DNA from: Sulfurovum xiamenensis
GTDB taxonomy: Bacteria > Campylobacterota > Campylobacteria > Campylobacterales > Sulfurovaceae
Assembly: GCF_030347995.1 (NCBI RefSeq)
Contig: NZ_JAQIBC010000007.1
Location: 20,829 to 84,828, forward strand
Direction of reading: 5' to 3'
DNA length: 64,000 bases
Shown here: in pieces, positions 37,267-44,792 of the stretch
Layout of the letters: every line of letters begins with the position of its first letter
How positions within the stretch are numbered: position 1 is the first letter of the stretch
Program-made: the position numbers and the translations under genes
Notes under the pieces: generated by a model
Seen by the model: the letters and a program-made list of their open reading frames with translations, nothing else
Told to the model about the DNA's origin: nothing
The model's database searches: none

Positions 37267-38701
37267 CTCTTTTCAAAACTACTTTAATCGTTTTGATCAG
37301 TATAAATATATCTGACCATAATGACCAATTATATACATACCATGAATCAAGTGTCACTCTCTCATCAAATGTAAGTTTATTTCTGCCTGAAACCTGCCAT
37401 AGGCCTGTAATACCTGGTTTAGCTTCTAAAATGATACTGGCTTGTTTCCCCATATCTTCTCTCTCCCTGGGGAGATAAGGTCTTGGACCCACAAAACTCA
37501 TCTCTCCCTTAAGCACATTAATAATCTGAGCAAGTTCATCCAAAGATGTTTTTCTAAGTATTTTCCCTACTCTTGTAACTCTGGGGTCATATGATTTAAG
37601 TTTTTTGTATTTTTTCCACTCTGCTGCTGCTTCCTCATTTTCTTCTAAATATTTTTTTAGGATCTCATCGCTATTTTCATACATGGTCTGAAATTTAAAA
37701 CATTGAAAATATGTACCATACTGTCCCAATCTTTTTTGAGAAAAAACGACTGGTCCTTTTGAATCAATTTTAATGAGAATAGCGATAATCATAACGACAG
37801 GTATATTTAAAGGTAACAGGATCAGTGCTATCAGTATGTCAAAAGTGTTTTTCCAAAACAGATTATTTCTTTTTCTTAAATTATTATTGAGTTCCAGTAA
37901 AAATGTATTGTTTGAGAGTACATGTAAAAGTTTGGTGTTTTGCATTGCTATACCTTTTGCATGTGGCACTATAATAACACGCCTTGAACACTGCTCTACT
38001 TCAAGCACTAAAGCAGAAATTTCTTCCTTCTCAAAATGTGGTAAAGAAATCAATGCAATATTGACATGATATTTTCTTGCTATATCACAGTAGTCTTTGA
38101 TCTCACCCAAAACTTTATAATGTTCATTTGGGATATGCACTTCATTATTTTCAAGAGATCTACCATCATCCAAGAACCCTATTACCTTATATCCAAGAAA
38201 ATGGTTTTTCATCATTTTATCAGCAAATTCTCTTCCTGGCCCATTATTCCCAAGTATAAGAATAGGCTCATACCATATTTTTAAACGATATAAAAGATTT
38301 TTACCATAGAGTCTAAACATAGGAAAGATCATCATACTAGTAAGCCACAGTAAGATAATGAATGACATGGATAAATGCTCCAGAAATCCAATAATAAGAG
38401 CTATAGTGGTAGATAAAATAAGTGATTTAACAAGAATTCGTGACTCTTCTGAAAAGGTTTCCCTTCTAGAATACAAACCTTCATAGCTTATAACAATTAA
38501 ATATATGATAGACAGCCAAGCGTAGTCCTTTAAAGTACTAAGTTCAAGGGAATCTAGACTTAACACTTCAAAGGAGATTAATGTACTAAATGCATAGGCG
38601 ATACCTACTGAAGTAAAAAAAGAGAGTGAATCAATTATAATTAAGCCGATAACAGAAAAAATATCATTTTTCCAAGATTTACGCCTTCTGTCTGTCCACA
38701 T
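37253..38701 (-). CDS. WbaP-like polyprenyl-phosphate sugar phosphotransferase
   Basis: 482 aa from the ATG at 38701, which has GGAG 9 nt upstream; an in-frame GTG at 38710 overlaps that ribosome site and is rejected. Four or five membrane helices, a Rossmann-like middle (ILGNNGPGREFADKMMK), one more helix, then the bacterial sugar transferase domain with KGPVVFSQKRLGQYGTYFQCFKFQTM, RKTSLDELAQIINVLKGEMSFVGPRP and GITGLWQVSGR. Starts repeat-unit assembly by loading a sugar-1-phosphate onto undecaprenyl phosphate. Confidence 0.93.
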   Translation of the reverse strand: MWTDRRRKSWKNDIFSVIGLIIIDSLSFFTSVGIAYAFSTLISFEVLSLDSLELSTLKDYAWLSIIYLIVISYEGLYSRRETFSEESRILVKSLILSTTIALIIGFLEHLSMSFIILLWLTSMMIFPMFRLYGKNLLYRLKIWYEPILILGNNGPGREFADKMMKNHFLGYKVIGFLDDGRSLENNEVHIPNEHYKVLGEIKDYCDIARKYHVNIALISLPHFEKEEISALVLEVEQCSRRVIIVPHAKGIAMQNTKLLHVLSNNTFLLELNNNLRKRNNLFWKNTFDILIALILLPLNIPVVMIIAILIKIDSKGPVVFSQKRLGQYGTYFQCFKFQTMYENSDEILKKYLEENEEAAAEWKKYKKLKSYDPRVTRVGKILRKTSLDELAQIINVLKGEMSFVGPRPYLPREREDMGKQASIILEAKPGITGLWQVSGRNKLTFDERVTLDSWYVYNWSLWSDIFILIKTIKVVLKREGSC

Positions 38702-38893
38702 ATAAATCACTCCAAACTACCAAATATTTATATTTTATATTATTACATCATAGCTAAATATATTATATTATCAAAATACAAAATGGTGAAGCAACAGTAA
38801 TCTAAATTTATATTTCATCAAATAAATTGATTATAAACATATATTTTAATTTTATATTATTTTCAGTTTAATTATGTATTATTCCGGTACAAC

Positions 38894-38920
38894 TATGATT
38901 TAAGATACTACTTAATCATA
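38894..38920. promoter_or_regulatory. Inverted repeat upstream of the first riboswitch
   Basis: TATGATTTAAG (38894-38904) and CTTAATCATA (38911-38920) form an inverted repeat (one extra T) with a 6-nt spacer, just upstream of a TATATT at 38924-38929 that could be the -10 of the RS1 transcript. Position and symmetry fit a transcription-factor operator. The rest of the 38702-39373 gap holds two riboswitches and no gene. Confidence 0.4.
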
Positions 38921-38937
38921 AGTTATATTAATAAAAG

Positions 38938-39010
38938 TATTAGGCCAAACCTGTTGTGAAGCAGGGACGGAAAGCTTCAGGTCTTTTGAAAAAAAGATAG
39001 CTGGGTTGCA
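38938..39010 (+). ncRNA. GEMM-I cyclic-di-GMP riboswitch aptamer 1
   Basis: The core GGCCAAACC (38943-38951) is followed by hairpin P2 with GNRA loop GTGA (CCTGTT/AGCAGG), the junction GGACGGAAAGC, hairpin P3 (TCTTTT/AAAAGA, loop GAAA) and the 3' conserved TAGCTGGGTTGC (38998-39009). This order and these motifs match the cyclic-di-GMP-I (GEMM-I) family. No coding sequence follows within 100 nt; the second aptamer is 150 nt further on. It may act in tandem with it or lead a short transcript. Confidence 0.85.
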
Positions 39011-39018
39011 TTTATTTT

Positions 39019-39043
39019 GACATATCGTATCTCAAACGATGTC
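39019..39043 (+). promoter_or_regulatory. Hairpin after riboswitch 1
   Basis: GACAT + CGT (39019-39028, with a 2-nt bulge) pair with ACGATGTC (39036-39043). It may be the expression platform of aptamer 1. The tract after it is not T-rich enough to call a terminator. Confidence 0.35.
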
Positions 39044-39106
39044 TCTTAATAAATTATAACTTTTATATAAAGTTTATAATCCTAATCCTAATAAAAATTC
39101 AGGCAT

Positions 39107-39148
39107 GTGGGTAATATTGAGGTAATGCTCTTTCAATATAATTCCCAC
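39107..39148 (+). promoter_or_regulatory. Promoter of riboswitch 2 inside an inverted repeat
   Basis: GTGGG (39107-39111) with AATATTGA mirror TCAATAT and CCCAC (39144-39148). The 3' arm contains TATAAT (39137-39142), placing transcription start near 39149, just before aptamer 2. The inner arms AATATTGA/TCAATAT and the TATAAT recur before riboswitch 3. Confidence 0.55.
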
Positions 39149-39158
39149 CAAGTTAGTG

Positions 39159-39241
39159 AGAAAAGCTAAACCTATTGTGAAGTAGGGACGGAAAGCCAAG
39201 GGTCTCATAATAATGATTCATGAGATAGCCTAGTTGCCTTT
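39159..39241 (+). ncRNA. GEMM-I cyclic-di-GMP riboswitch aptamer 2
   Basis: AAAAGCTAAACC (39161-39172), P2 CCTATT/AGTAGG with GTGA loop, GGACGGAAAGCC, P3 GTCTCAT/ATGAGAT, then TAGCCTAGTTGCC (39226-39238). GCUAAACC with GGACGGAAAGCC resembles the Geobacter GEMM-I branch rather than Vibrio Vc2. The base at the ligand-specificity position (before CUAAACC) is G, as in c-di-GMP binders. It leads the lipoprotein gene at 39374. Confidence 0.9.
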
Positions 39242-39257
39242 GTTGAACACAACAAAG
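39238..39257 (+). promoter_or_regulatory. Hairpin competing with the closing helix of aptamer 2
   Basis: CTTTGTTG (39238-39245) and CAACAAAG (39250-39257) form a perfect 8-bp stem with loop AACA. Its 5' arm is also the 3' strand that would pair with AAAAG (39161-39165) to close the aptamer, so the two structures exclude each other. No U-tract follows. Confidence 0.5.
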
Positions 39258-39286
39258 TAATGCTATATTTATAGTGGTTTATTCAA

Positions 39287-39368
39287 TTCTTCATAGAAGA
39301 ACTCCCTCCCCCTACCTTTCAATATATTTTCTTCACAACAATACACGTTCATACACAGAAGGAATATA
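39287..39368 (+). promoter_or_regulatory. Four-strand Shine-Dalgarno switch in leader 2
   Basis: Four mutually compatible strands are seen: TTCTTC (39287-39292), GAAGAA (39296-39301), TATATTTTCTTC (39323-39334) and GAAGGAATATA (39358-39368). The last contains the ribosome site. Pairing 1-2 leaves 3 free to mask 4 (11 bp, one bulge); pairing 2-3 frees the ribosome site. This is the classic layout of a translational riboswitch expression platform. Drawn by eye; not folded. Confidence 0.5.
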
Positions 39369-39373
39369 AACGA

Positions 39374-41005
39374 ATGTTTAGACTTAACAATATCAAACAT
39401 AATGTACTTATACTGTCTTTTGCAACATTGCTTGCAGGTTGTGGCGGTGGAGGAACAGCGACTACAACAGATTCAACTACAACAGATCTCACTACAGCCC
39501 CAACAGAAAAAGTAGTGAAGATTGATATCATTGTCACAGCTACAGAAGATTCTGCCACCATCGAATGGAATCCCTATGGATATACTACAAAATCTGTAGA
39601 GTATGGTACAAGTAATAAGTATGGTTCAGTAGTTACAGTACAAGAAGAAGGTACTGTAACCTTATCAAATTTACAAGCTGCTACAGAATATCACTATAGA
39701 ACAGTCTCTGAAGATGAGCGAGGTAGACTCATTGTAAGTAGTGACAACACATTTACAACACTTGCAAGTACACAACCGATTGTAACTGATCCAGTTCCTA
39801 CAGAACCAATTGTCACGGAACCGATCATAACTGAACCAGTGCCAACAGAACCAATCGTAACGGACCCAGCACCAACAGAAACAAACACAACAGAACCGAC
39901 TGTCACGGAACCAGCGCCAACTAATCCAATCGTAACGGACCCAATTGTAACTGAACCTGCGCCAACTGATCCAGTCGTAACTGAACCGGCACCCGTATGT
40001 CAAAGTGGGCCTGCAATGCAACAAGGACAGGTTAAAGATAGTATTTCAGGTACTGGTCTAGCCGATGTTACAGTCACAATTGCCGGATGTACTACAAAAA
40101 CCGATGCAAATGGATACTATACACTTAATAATATAGTGGTTACTGATGAAGCAGTAGTAAACTTTGAAAAAGAGGGATACCCTCTCGGTAGTACCAAGAT
40201 CCAGATCACAGAGACATCCGGAGATGGTACAATTTCTACAAATTATCTAGAATATACTATGTATGCCTATAGTGGGGAATGGACTAATGGTAGAGTATGG
40301 ACTTATGAGAGCCAAAGTGGAGCCACAGGTGGTGCAGTTTTAATACCTGCAGGTACCATTCATACAGATACAGTAGGAAATATCTATAATGGAATTGTTT
40401 ATAGTCGTTGGACTTTTAAAGATACCATGTCAACAGAAGTACGAGATACCTTTCCTGGATCTTTTGAGGGGGAGAATAGCAATGGGATTATTGTTCCATT
40501 TGTCTCCTATGCCATTACATCAGTAGAATTAAAAGATGAGAATAATGTCTCATTGAGTTTATCTGATAATATAACTTTAGTACTTCCATCCGTCACAGGA
40601 ACAACAGCAAATACCATTCCACTTTGGTACTATGATTACGACCAAGGATTATGGATCGAAGAAGGTTATGCCCAACGGCAAGCAGATGGAACATATCGTG
40701 GAGAGATATCACACCCTGGTACATGGAGTCTGAGTCAAACAGTTGAGGAAGAAGTCGGTATCTATCGAGGTCATATTGTTGATGTCGACGGATCCCCAGT
40801 CAGTGATGCAAGAGTATATGCCATAGGAGATAACTGGATCAGTAGTGATCTCACTACTGATGAAAATGGTCTATTTGAGATCGAAGTAATACCTGGAAAT
40901 AGTTTCCAACTGATAGCCTATAACTACAAAGATAAATATGAAGCCAAATATAATGGTTCAATATCAGCAATTACTTCTGGCGAAGTTGTCGAAGACAGAA
41001 TATAA
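39374..41005 (+). CDS. Riboswitch-controlled surface lipoprotein with FnIII-like and carboxypeptidase-regulatory-like domains
   Basis: 543 aa. Lipobox LAGC (Cys at about residue 23), followed by Gly and Thr/Asp-rich linker. A fibronectin-III-like domain lies at about 48-130. A Thr/Glu/Pro stalk of TEPxPT-type repeats (about 133-210) follows, then a CarboxypepD_reg-like beta-sandwich (QVKDSISGTGLADVTVTIAG..., about 214-285). After a conserved middle region comes a second such module at the C-terminus (GIYRGHIVDVDGSPVSDARVYAIGDNW). Likely a surface-exposed adhesin or matrix-binding protein. Paralogue of the product at 41251. Confidence 0.85.
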   Translation: MFRLNNIKHNVLILSFATLLAGCGGGGTATTTDSTTTDLTTAPTEKVVKIDIIVTATEDSATIEWNPYGYTTKSVEYGTSNKYGSVVTVQEEGTVTLSNLQAATEYHYRTVSEDERGRLIVSSDNTFTTLASTQPIVTDPVPTEPIVTEPIITEPVPTEPIVTDPAPTETNTTEPTVTEPAPTNPIVTDPIVTEPAPTDPVVTEPAPVCQSGPAMQQGQVKDSISGTGLADVTVTIAGCTTKTDANGYYTLNNIVVTDEAVVNFEKEGYPLGSTKIQITETSGDGTISTNYLEYTMYAYSGEWTNGRVWTYESQSGATGGAVLIPAGTIHTDTVGNIYNGIVYSRWTFKDTMSTEVRDTFPGSFEGENSNGIIVPFVSYAITSVELKDENNVSLSLSDNITLVLPSVTGTTANTIPLWYYDYDQGLWIEEGYAQRQADGTYRGEISHPGTWSLSQTVEEEVGIYRGHIVDVDGSPVSDARVYAIGDNWISSDLTTDENGLFEIEVIPGNSFQLIAYNYKDKYEAKYNGSISAITSGEVVEDRI

Positions 41006-41018
41006 AATTAATATGAGT

Positions 41019-41048
41019 AATATTGAGGTAATTGTATTTCAATATAAT
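41019..41048 (+). promoter_or_regulatory. Promoter of riboswitch 3 with conserved inverted repeat
   Basis: AATATTGA (41019-41026) and TCAATAT (41039-41045) repeat the arrangement seen before riboswitch 2, with TATAAT at 41043-41048. The spacing between the arms is 12 nt in both copies, and the two regions look like a duplication. Confidence 0.55.
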
Positions 41049-41062
41049 TCTTACAGTTAGTG

Positions 41063-41138
41063 AAAAAAGCTAAACCTGTTGTGAAATAGGGACGGAAAGC
41101 CAAGGGTCTCATTTTTAATGAGATAGCCTAGCTGCCTA
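41063..41138 (+). ncRNA. GEMM-I cyclic-di-GMP riboswitch aptamer 3
   Basis: AAAAAGCTAAACC (to 41076), P2 CCTGTT/AATAGG with GTGA loop, GGACGGAAAGCC (41090-41101), P3 TCTCATT/AATGAGA, then TAGCCTAGCTGCC (41124-41136). Closely similar to aptamer 2, and it leads the paralogous lipoprotein gene at 41251 and the pectate-lyase-like gene behind it. Confidence 0.9.
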
Positions 41139-41176
41139 TTATATTTGTTTGATACTATAGTTTCGTTCTTAGAGAA

Positions 41177-41244
41177 AATCTCCTTTCTTACTTCACAACA
41201 AATCCTGCTTCACAACAAAATATTTTTAATAAAAGAAAGAGATT
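41177..41244 (+). promoter_or_regulatory. Shine-Dalgarno-masking pairing in leader 3
   Basis: AATCTC + TTTCTT (41177-41189, single C bulge) pairs over 12 bp with AAGAAAGAGATT (41233-41244), the purine-rich ribosome site of the gene at 41251. A local hairpin GAGA/TCTC (41172-41175 with 41179-41182) would compete and release it. Same logic as leader 2. Confidence 0.5.
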
Positions 41245-41250
41245 AAATGA

Positions 41251-42333
41251 ATGTCTATACTTAACAAGATCAAACAAAACATACTTATCACATCTTGTAC
41301 AGCTTTACTTGTAGGTTGTGGAGGTAGTGGGTCATCTACTTCTACAGAGACAATAAGTTCAAAAACTATACATGAAGGGCAAGTTAAAGAGAGTACTACA
41401 GGGCAAGGTTTGGAAAATGTCGAAGTCAGTATTGGATCGCATACTGCAAAAACCGATGAAAATGGGTTCTATATATTATCTGACCTTACTGAAGATGAAG
41501 AAGCAGTTATCAACTTTAAAAAAGAAGGGTATATCCTTGGAAGTACCAAAATTCAGATCAAAAAGTTATCTGGGGATAATACAACTTCTTCGAATTATTT
41601 AGAGTATAAAATGCATGACCATGGCCAACAATGGACGTATGACAGCCAAAATGGTGCAACTGGCGGTGCTGTTGAAATACCTGCAGGTGCGATCCATACA
41701 GATGCAGTCGGAAATGTCTATAATGGGATTGTTTATGGTCGTTGGAGTTTTAAAGATACTATGACAGATGCAGGAAGAGATGCTTTTAATGGATCGTTTG
41801 AGGGGATGAACACTAATGGAGTGCTAGTGCCATTTGTCTCATACGGATTCATGTCAGTAGAATTGAAAGATAATAATGGTACTTCACTGGGCATTTCAGA
41901 GAATATTACTTTAGTACTTTCTTCAGTTACAGGAACAACAGAAAATATTCTTCCTCTTTGGTATTATGATTATGAGCAGGGATTATGGATAGAAGAAGGT
42001 TATGCCGAACGTCAATCAGATGGAACATATAGAGGAGAGATTTCACATCCTGGTACATGGAGCCTAAACCTAGCCATTGAGGAAGAGATCGGTATCTATC
42101 GTGGTCATATTGTCGATAAAAATGGTGCACCTATCAGTGATGCACGACTATTTGCCATAGGAGACAACTGGATCAGTAGTGATCTTACTACAGATGAGAA
42201 TGGGCTATTTGAAATCGAAGTCATACCTGGAAAAAGATTTCAGCTTGCTGCCTATAATTATAAAGATAAGTATGGTGCGGAATATAATGCTATAATAGAA
42301 GCAATAGCTTCTGGCGAAATTGTTGAAGATTAA
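41251..42333 (+). CDS. Riboswitch-controlled surface lipoprotein, paralogue lacking FnIII and stalk
   Basis: 360 aa. Lipobox LVGC (Cys at about residue 23) and a GSGSS linker. It then goes straight into the CarboxypepD_reg-like module (GQVKESTTGQGLENVEVSIGSHTAKTDENGFY), a middle region (QNGATGGAVEIPAGAIHTDAVGNVYNGIVYGRW) and the C-terminal module (GIYRGHIVDKNGAPISDARLFAIGDNW). The core is closely similar to the 39374 protein, but the FnIII domain and TEP-repeat stalk are missing. ATG at 41251; an overlapping ATG at 41247 is out of frame. Confidence 0.85.
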   Translation: MSILNKIKQNILITSCTALLVGCGGSGSSTSTETISSKTIHEGQVKESTTGQGLENVEVSIGSHTAKTDENGFYILSDLTEDEEAVINFKKEGYILGSTKIQIKKLSGDNTTSSNYLEYKMHDHGQQWTYDSQNGATGGAVEIPAGAIHTDAVGNVYNGIVYGRWSFKDTMTDAGRDAFNGSFEGMNTNGVLVPFVSYGFMSVELKDNNGTSLGISENITLVLSSVTGTTENILPLWYYDYEQGLWIEEGYAERQSDGTYRGEISHPGTWSLNLAIEEEIGIYRGHIVDKNGAPISDARLFAIGDNWISSDLTTDENGLFEIEVIPGKRFQLAAYNYKDKYGAEYNAIIEAIASGEIVED

Positions 42334-42350
42334 AATAATAAAGGATTAAA

Positions 42351-43775
42351 ATGAAAAAGATAATTTTACTATTAATAGTGGGATTTACAACATTGATGGG
42401 AATAGAGTTTACCATGACAGAAAGTGGGTTATATCCAAATGTAGAAACACAACCTACACCAAGCACGCCAGTAGCTGACGGTTGGGTTGAAACACCCTTA
42501 CCTTCTAGTTACTTCAATGTTCTTGATTATGGTCTGAAAGGTGATGGTTCTACTGATGACACAGCTGCATTAGAAGCAATCTTCAATGACCATCCGGAAG
42601 TAACAAATCTATATTTCCCTGCAGGATACACTTTTAGACTACATAAAGTTCAAATTCATTCAAGAATTGAAGCTTTATTTGGTGGAGGTACTATTAAATT
42701 CCATGATGAAGGCAATTCTAATAGTGGAACAAGCTTATGGGGATTTGGATTCCATACAGTTCCGGATAATCTAATTATTGATGGGTTACACTTTAAATTG
42801 GAATCTGGATATACAACAGCTCAAAATTATGGAATGATCACATTTTGGGATAATGGTGGTATTGCAGATGGTATAGAGATAAGGAACTGTACATCAGATG
42901 GCTCAAATGGAGCATTAAATTTTCTAAAGGTATTTCCTAGAGTGGCTGACGGCAGATCGTTTCCTAATATGAAAGTATATAATAATACGAGCAGTAATTG
43001 TCGCGGGTATTTTGATTTTGAATATATCAATGTAGGTCAAGGTAGAGAAGATGGAATGCCTAATTTTAAAATGTTTAACAACCGTATTCTTAACGGAAGT
43101 GGTCATGGTGCGATTAGCTATATACGTATGACCAGTTATGGTGCAGAGATATATAATAATTATATTGATGAATCAGGAATGGCTATAGAAATCTTATCTG
43201 AAAATGTAAAAGTCCATCATAATAAACTCCTTAATATACGAGGACAAGCTTTAAGTTTAGGTACGTGGACTTCTCAATATGGAAATGTGACAGGAACGGA
43301 AACTGAAATATATAATAATCATATAGAAGTAAAATCCACAGGATATGTATTTTCTTATACAGGACATAATGCAGACATACATGATAATTACATTAACGGT
43401 GTAGCTATATTTAGATTAGATGTTGCAGGTTCACAACTAATATTGCCAAATTTTTATAACAATACGGTTGTCAATACCATCGGCTCTCCAGCTGTCAGTA
43501 TCAGCAACAATATAGGTGGCGGTAATGTAGTTGGAGGTGCTTGTTATAATAACACAGTTTATACAAAATCAGGGTCTACTGGAATATCTGTATACAGCGT
43601 AGATAGCTCTACTAATACAAGTGATAATAGCATATTTATTATGAATGGAACTGGTACTTGTATTAATACAGTAGGAACTAATGTTAATAATACGTGTACG
43701 CAGAACTACACAGGAAGTGTACCAACAGCAAAAAGTGGGGCTGGATTAAGTGACCCTAATAACATAGGTGCATAA
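42351..43775 (+). CDS. Exported right-handed beta-helix (pectate-lyase-3-like) protein
   Basis: 474 aa. Signal peptide (1-17). FNVLDYGLKGDGSTDDTAALEAIF (about 56-79) is the N-terminal motif of the Pectate_lyase_3/glycoside-hydrolase-28-like beta-helix. The remainder is Asn-rich coil repeats (YNNTSSN, MFNNRILNGSGHG, IYNNYIDES, VHHNKLLNI), one per turn. Likely acts on, or binds, a polysaccharide, perhaps the one made by this locus. It is 17 nt after the lipoprotein gene and so under riboswitch 3. Confidence 0.85.
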   Translation: MKKIILLLIVGFTTLMGIEFTMTESGLYPNVETQPTPSTPVADGWVETPLPSSYFNVLDYGLKGDGSTDDTAALEAIFNDHPEVTNLYFPAGYTFRLHKVQIHSRIEALFGGGTIKFHDEGNSNSGTSLWGFGFHTVPDNLIIDGLHFKLESGYTTAQNYGMITFWDNGGIADGIEIRNCTSDGSNGALNFLKVFPRVADGRSFPNMKVYNNTSSNCRGYFDFEYINVGQGREDGMPNFKMFNNRILNGSGHGAISYIRMTSYGAEIYNNYIDESGMAIEILSENVKVHHNKLLNIRGQALSLGTWTSQYGNVTGTETEIYNNHIEVKSTGYVFSYTGHNADIHDNYINGVAIFRLDVAGSQLILPNFYNNTVVNTIGSPAVSISNNIGGGNVVGGACYNNTVYTKSGSTGISVYSVDSSTNTSDNSIFIMNGTGTCINTVGTNVNNTCTQNYTGSVPTAKSGAGLSDPNNIGA

Positions 43776-43795
43776 CAGGAGTGCCACACTTGATA

Positions 43796-43829
43796 CCTCT
43801 ATTCCTGTATAGTTGTCAGTGAATAGAGG
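43796..43829. terminator. Hairpin between convergent genes
   Basis: CCTCTATTC (43796-43804) and GAATAGAGG (43821-43829) form a perfect 9-bp stem with a 16-nt loop, 20 nt after the pectate-lyase-like stop and 16 nt before the end of the convergent gene. No U-tract; termination is inferred from position. Confidence 0.45.
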
Positions 43830-43845
43830 GGAATGGGATCAAAAT

Positions 43846-44763
43846 TTACCAGTAACAAGCATTCTCAACTAATGCTGCATTTGGGGGTTTCTCACTTTCT
43901 AACGGTTTTATCCAATTGTCATTAATTAAATGTTGAAAACCTGGATCAATTTTCCATCTTCTTCCATAAATGCCAAACAACATTTGTGTTGACCCTCCTA
44001 AATGTATCGATTTCTTTCCAATATCTTTTATATATGAAGCCAACGGGAGACCATAGGCACCTGCACCAATAATTGCTATATCAAAATCAGTTTTTTTTAT
44101 TTCATTTTGCATATAATCTAAGGCATTAAACCAAGTTTCAAATTCAGAATTCCCACCTAGAGATTGTATTGCCGGTAAAGTAATCAAATTGAATTCTGGA
44201 AGAATATTTTTGTCCTGAAATAATTTAACACGTTTTTTATATTGTGCATGAATACTTTTGGTAAAAGGATGAATTACTAGTACCTTTTTCCCTTTTAAGT
44301 AATAGGACCAGGGATTGCTAGAAAAGTATGGTTCTAAATTTCTAAGTTCAGTTAACTGTGCATTAGGACAAAATTTATTTGCGACTACATCCTCAAAAGG
44401 ATTAAACCATATTCCAAGTAAATCAATATTTGAACTAGATTTAAAATACAATTTAGCAAATTCATCTAAAGTATTATTATCTGTAGGAAATACACCTGCA
44501 TTGTTTTTTATGGAATATCTTAATTTGTTCGTATATTTTCTTTTTTTGTAAAAAGTTTTTAATACTTTTAACTCTATACTTCCAAGTCTAGATACCATAA
44601 AAGGTTTATCATTTTGTATTAACTCAATAATGTAATCACTTGCCTTAGCATTATCTAAAATAGTTTGATGATAATCAGAAATCTTGGTCTCATATAAATT
44701 ATGTCTCAACCATTTATAAAAATATGTTTTTTTCAGACTTTCTATTAATTGCTGCTGATTCAT
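43846..44763 (-). CDS. GT-D-fold-like putative glycosyltransferase
   Basis: 305 aa, no signal peptide. PFMVSRLGSIELKVL (about 54-68) resembles the RxGxxE nucleotide-binding segment of GT-D (DUF1792) transferases. GKKVLVIHPFTKSI and DIAIIGAGAYGLPLASYIKDIGKKSIHLGGSTQMLFGIYGRRW form the C-terminal Rossmann-like half. It lies at the downstream end of the minus-strand glycosyltransferase run. Recognised by motif only; could be a different sugar-phosphate enzyme. Confidence 0.6.
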   Translation of the reverse strand: MNQQQLIESLKKTYFYKWLRHNLYETKISDYHQTILDNAKASDYIIELIQNDKPFMVSRLGSIELKVLKTFYKKRKYTNKLRYSIKNNAGVFPTDNNTLDEFAKLYFKSSSNIDLLGIWFNPFEDVVANKFCPNAQLTELRNLEPYFSSNPWSYYLKGKKVLVIHPFTKSIHAQYKKRVKLFQDKNILPEFNLITLPAIQSLGGNSEFETWFNALDYMQNEIKKTDFDIAIIGAGAYGLPLASYIKDIGKKSIHLGGSTQMLFGIYGRRWKIDPGFQHLINDNWIKPLESEKPPNAALVENACYW

Positions 44764-44792
44764 TTCTACCCCATTATTGATTTTTTATTTAT

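Noticed and set aside
38938..39010. Riboswitch 1 as a regulator of the WbaP-like gene
   Set aside because: The aptamer is on the opposite strand and its transcript runs away from that gene.
39770..40000. Short tandem DNA repeats that could suggest a CRISPR array
   Set aside because: The repeats are in frame, imperfect, coding for TEPxPT units, and have no unique spacers.
39671..40024. Open minus-strand frame of 117 codons opposite the lipoprotein gene
   Set aside because: It is the shadow of the Thr/Glu/Pro repeat region; Trp/Arg/Tyr-rich nonsense composition, no ribosome site.
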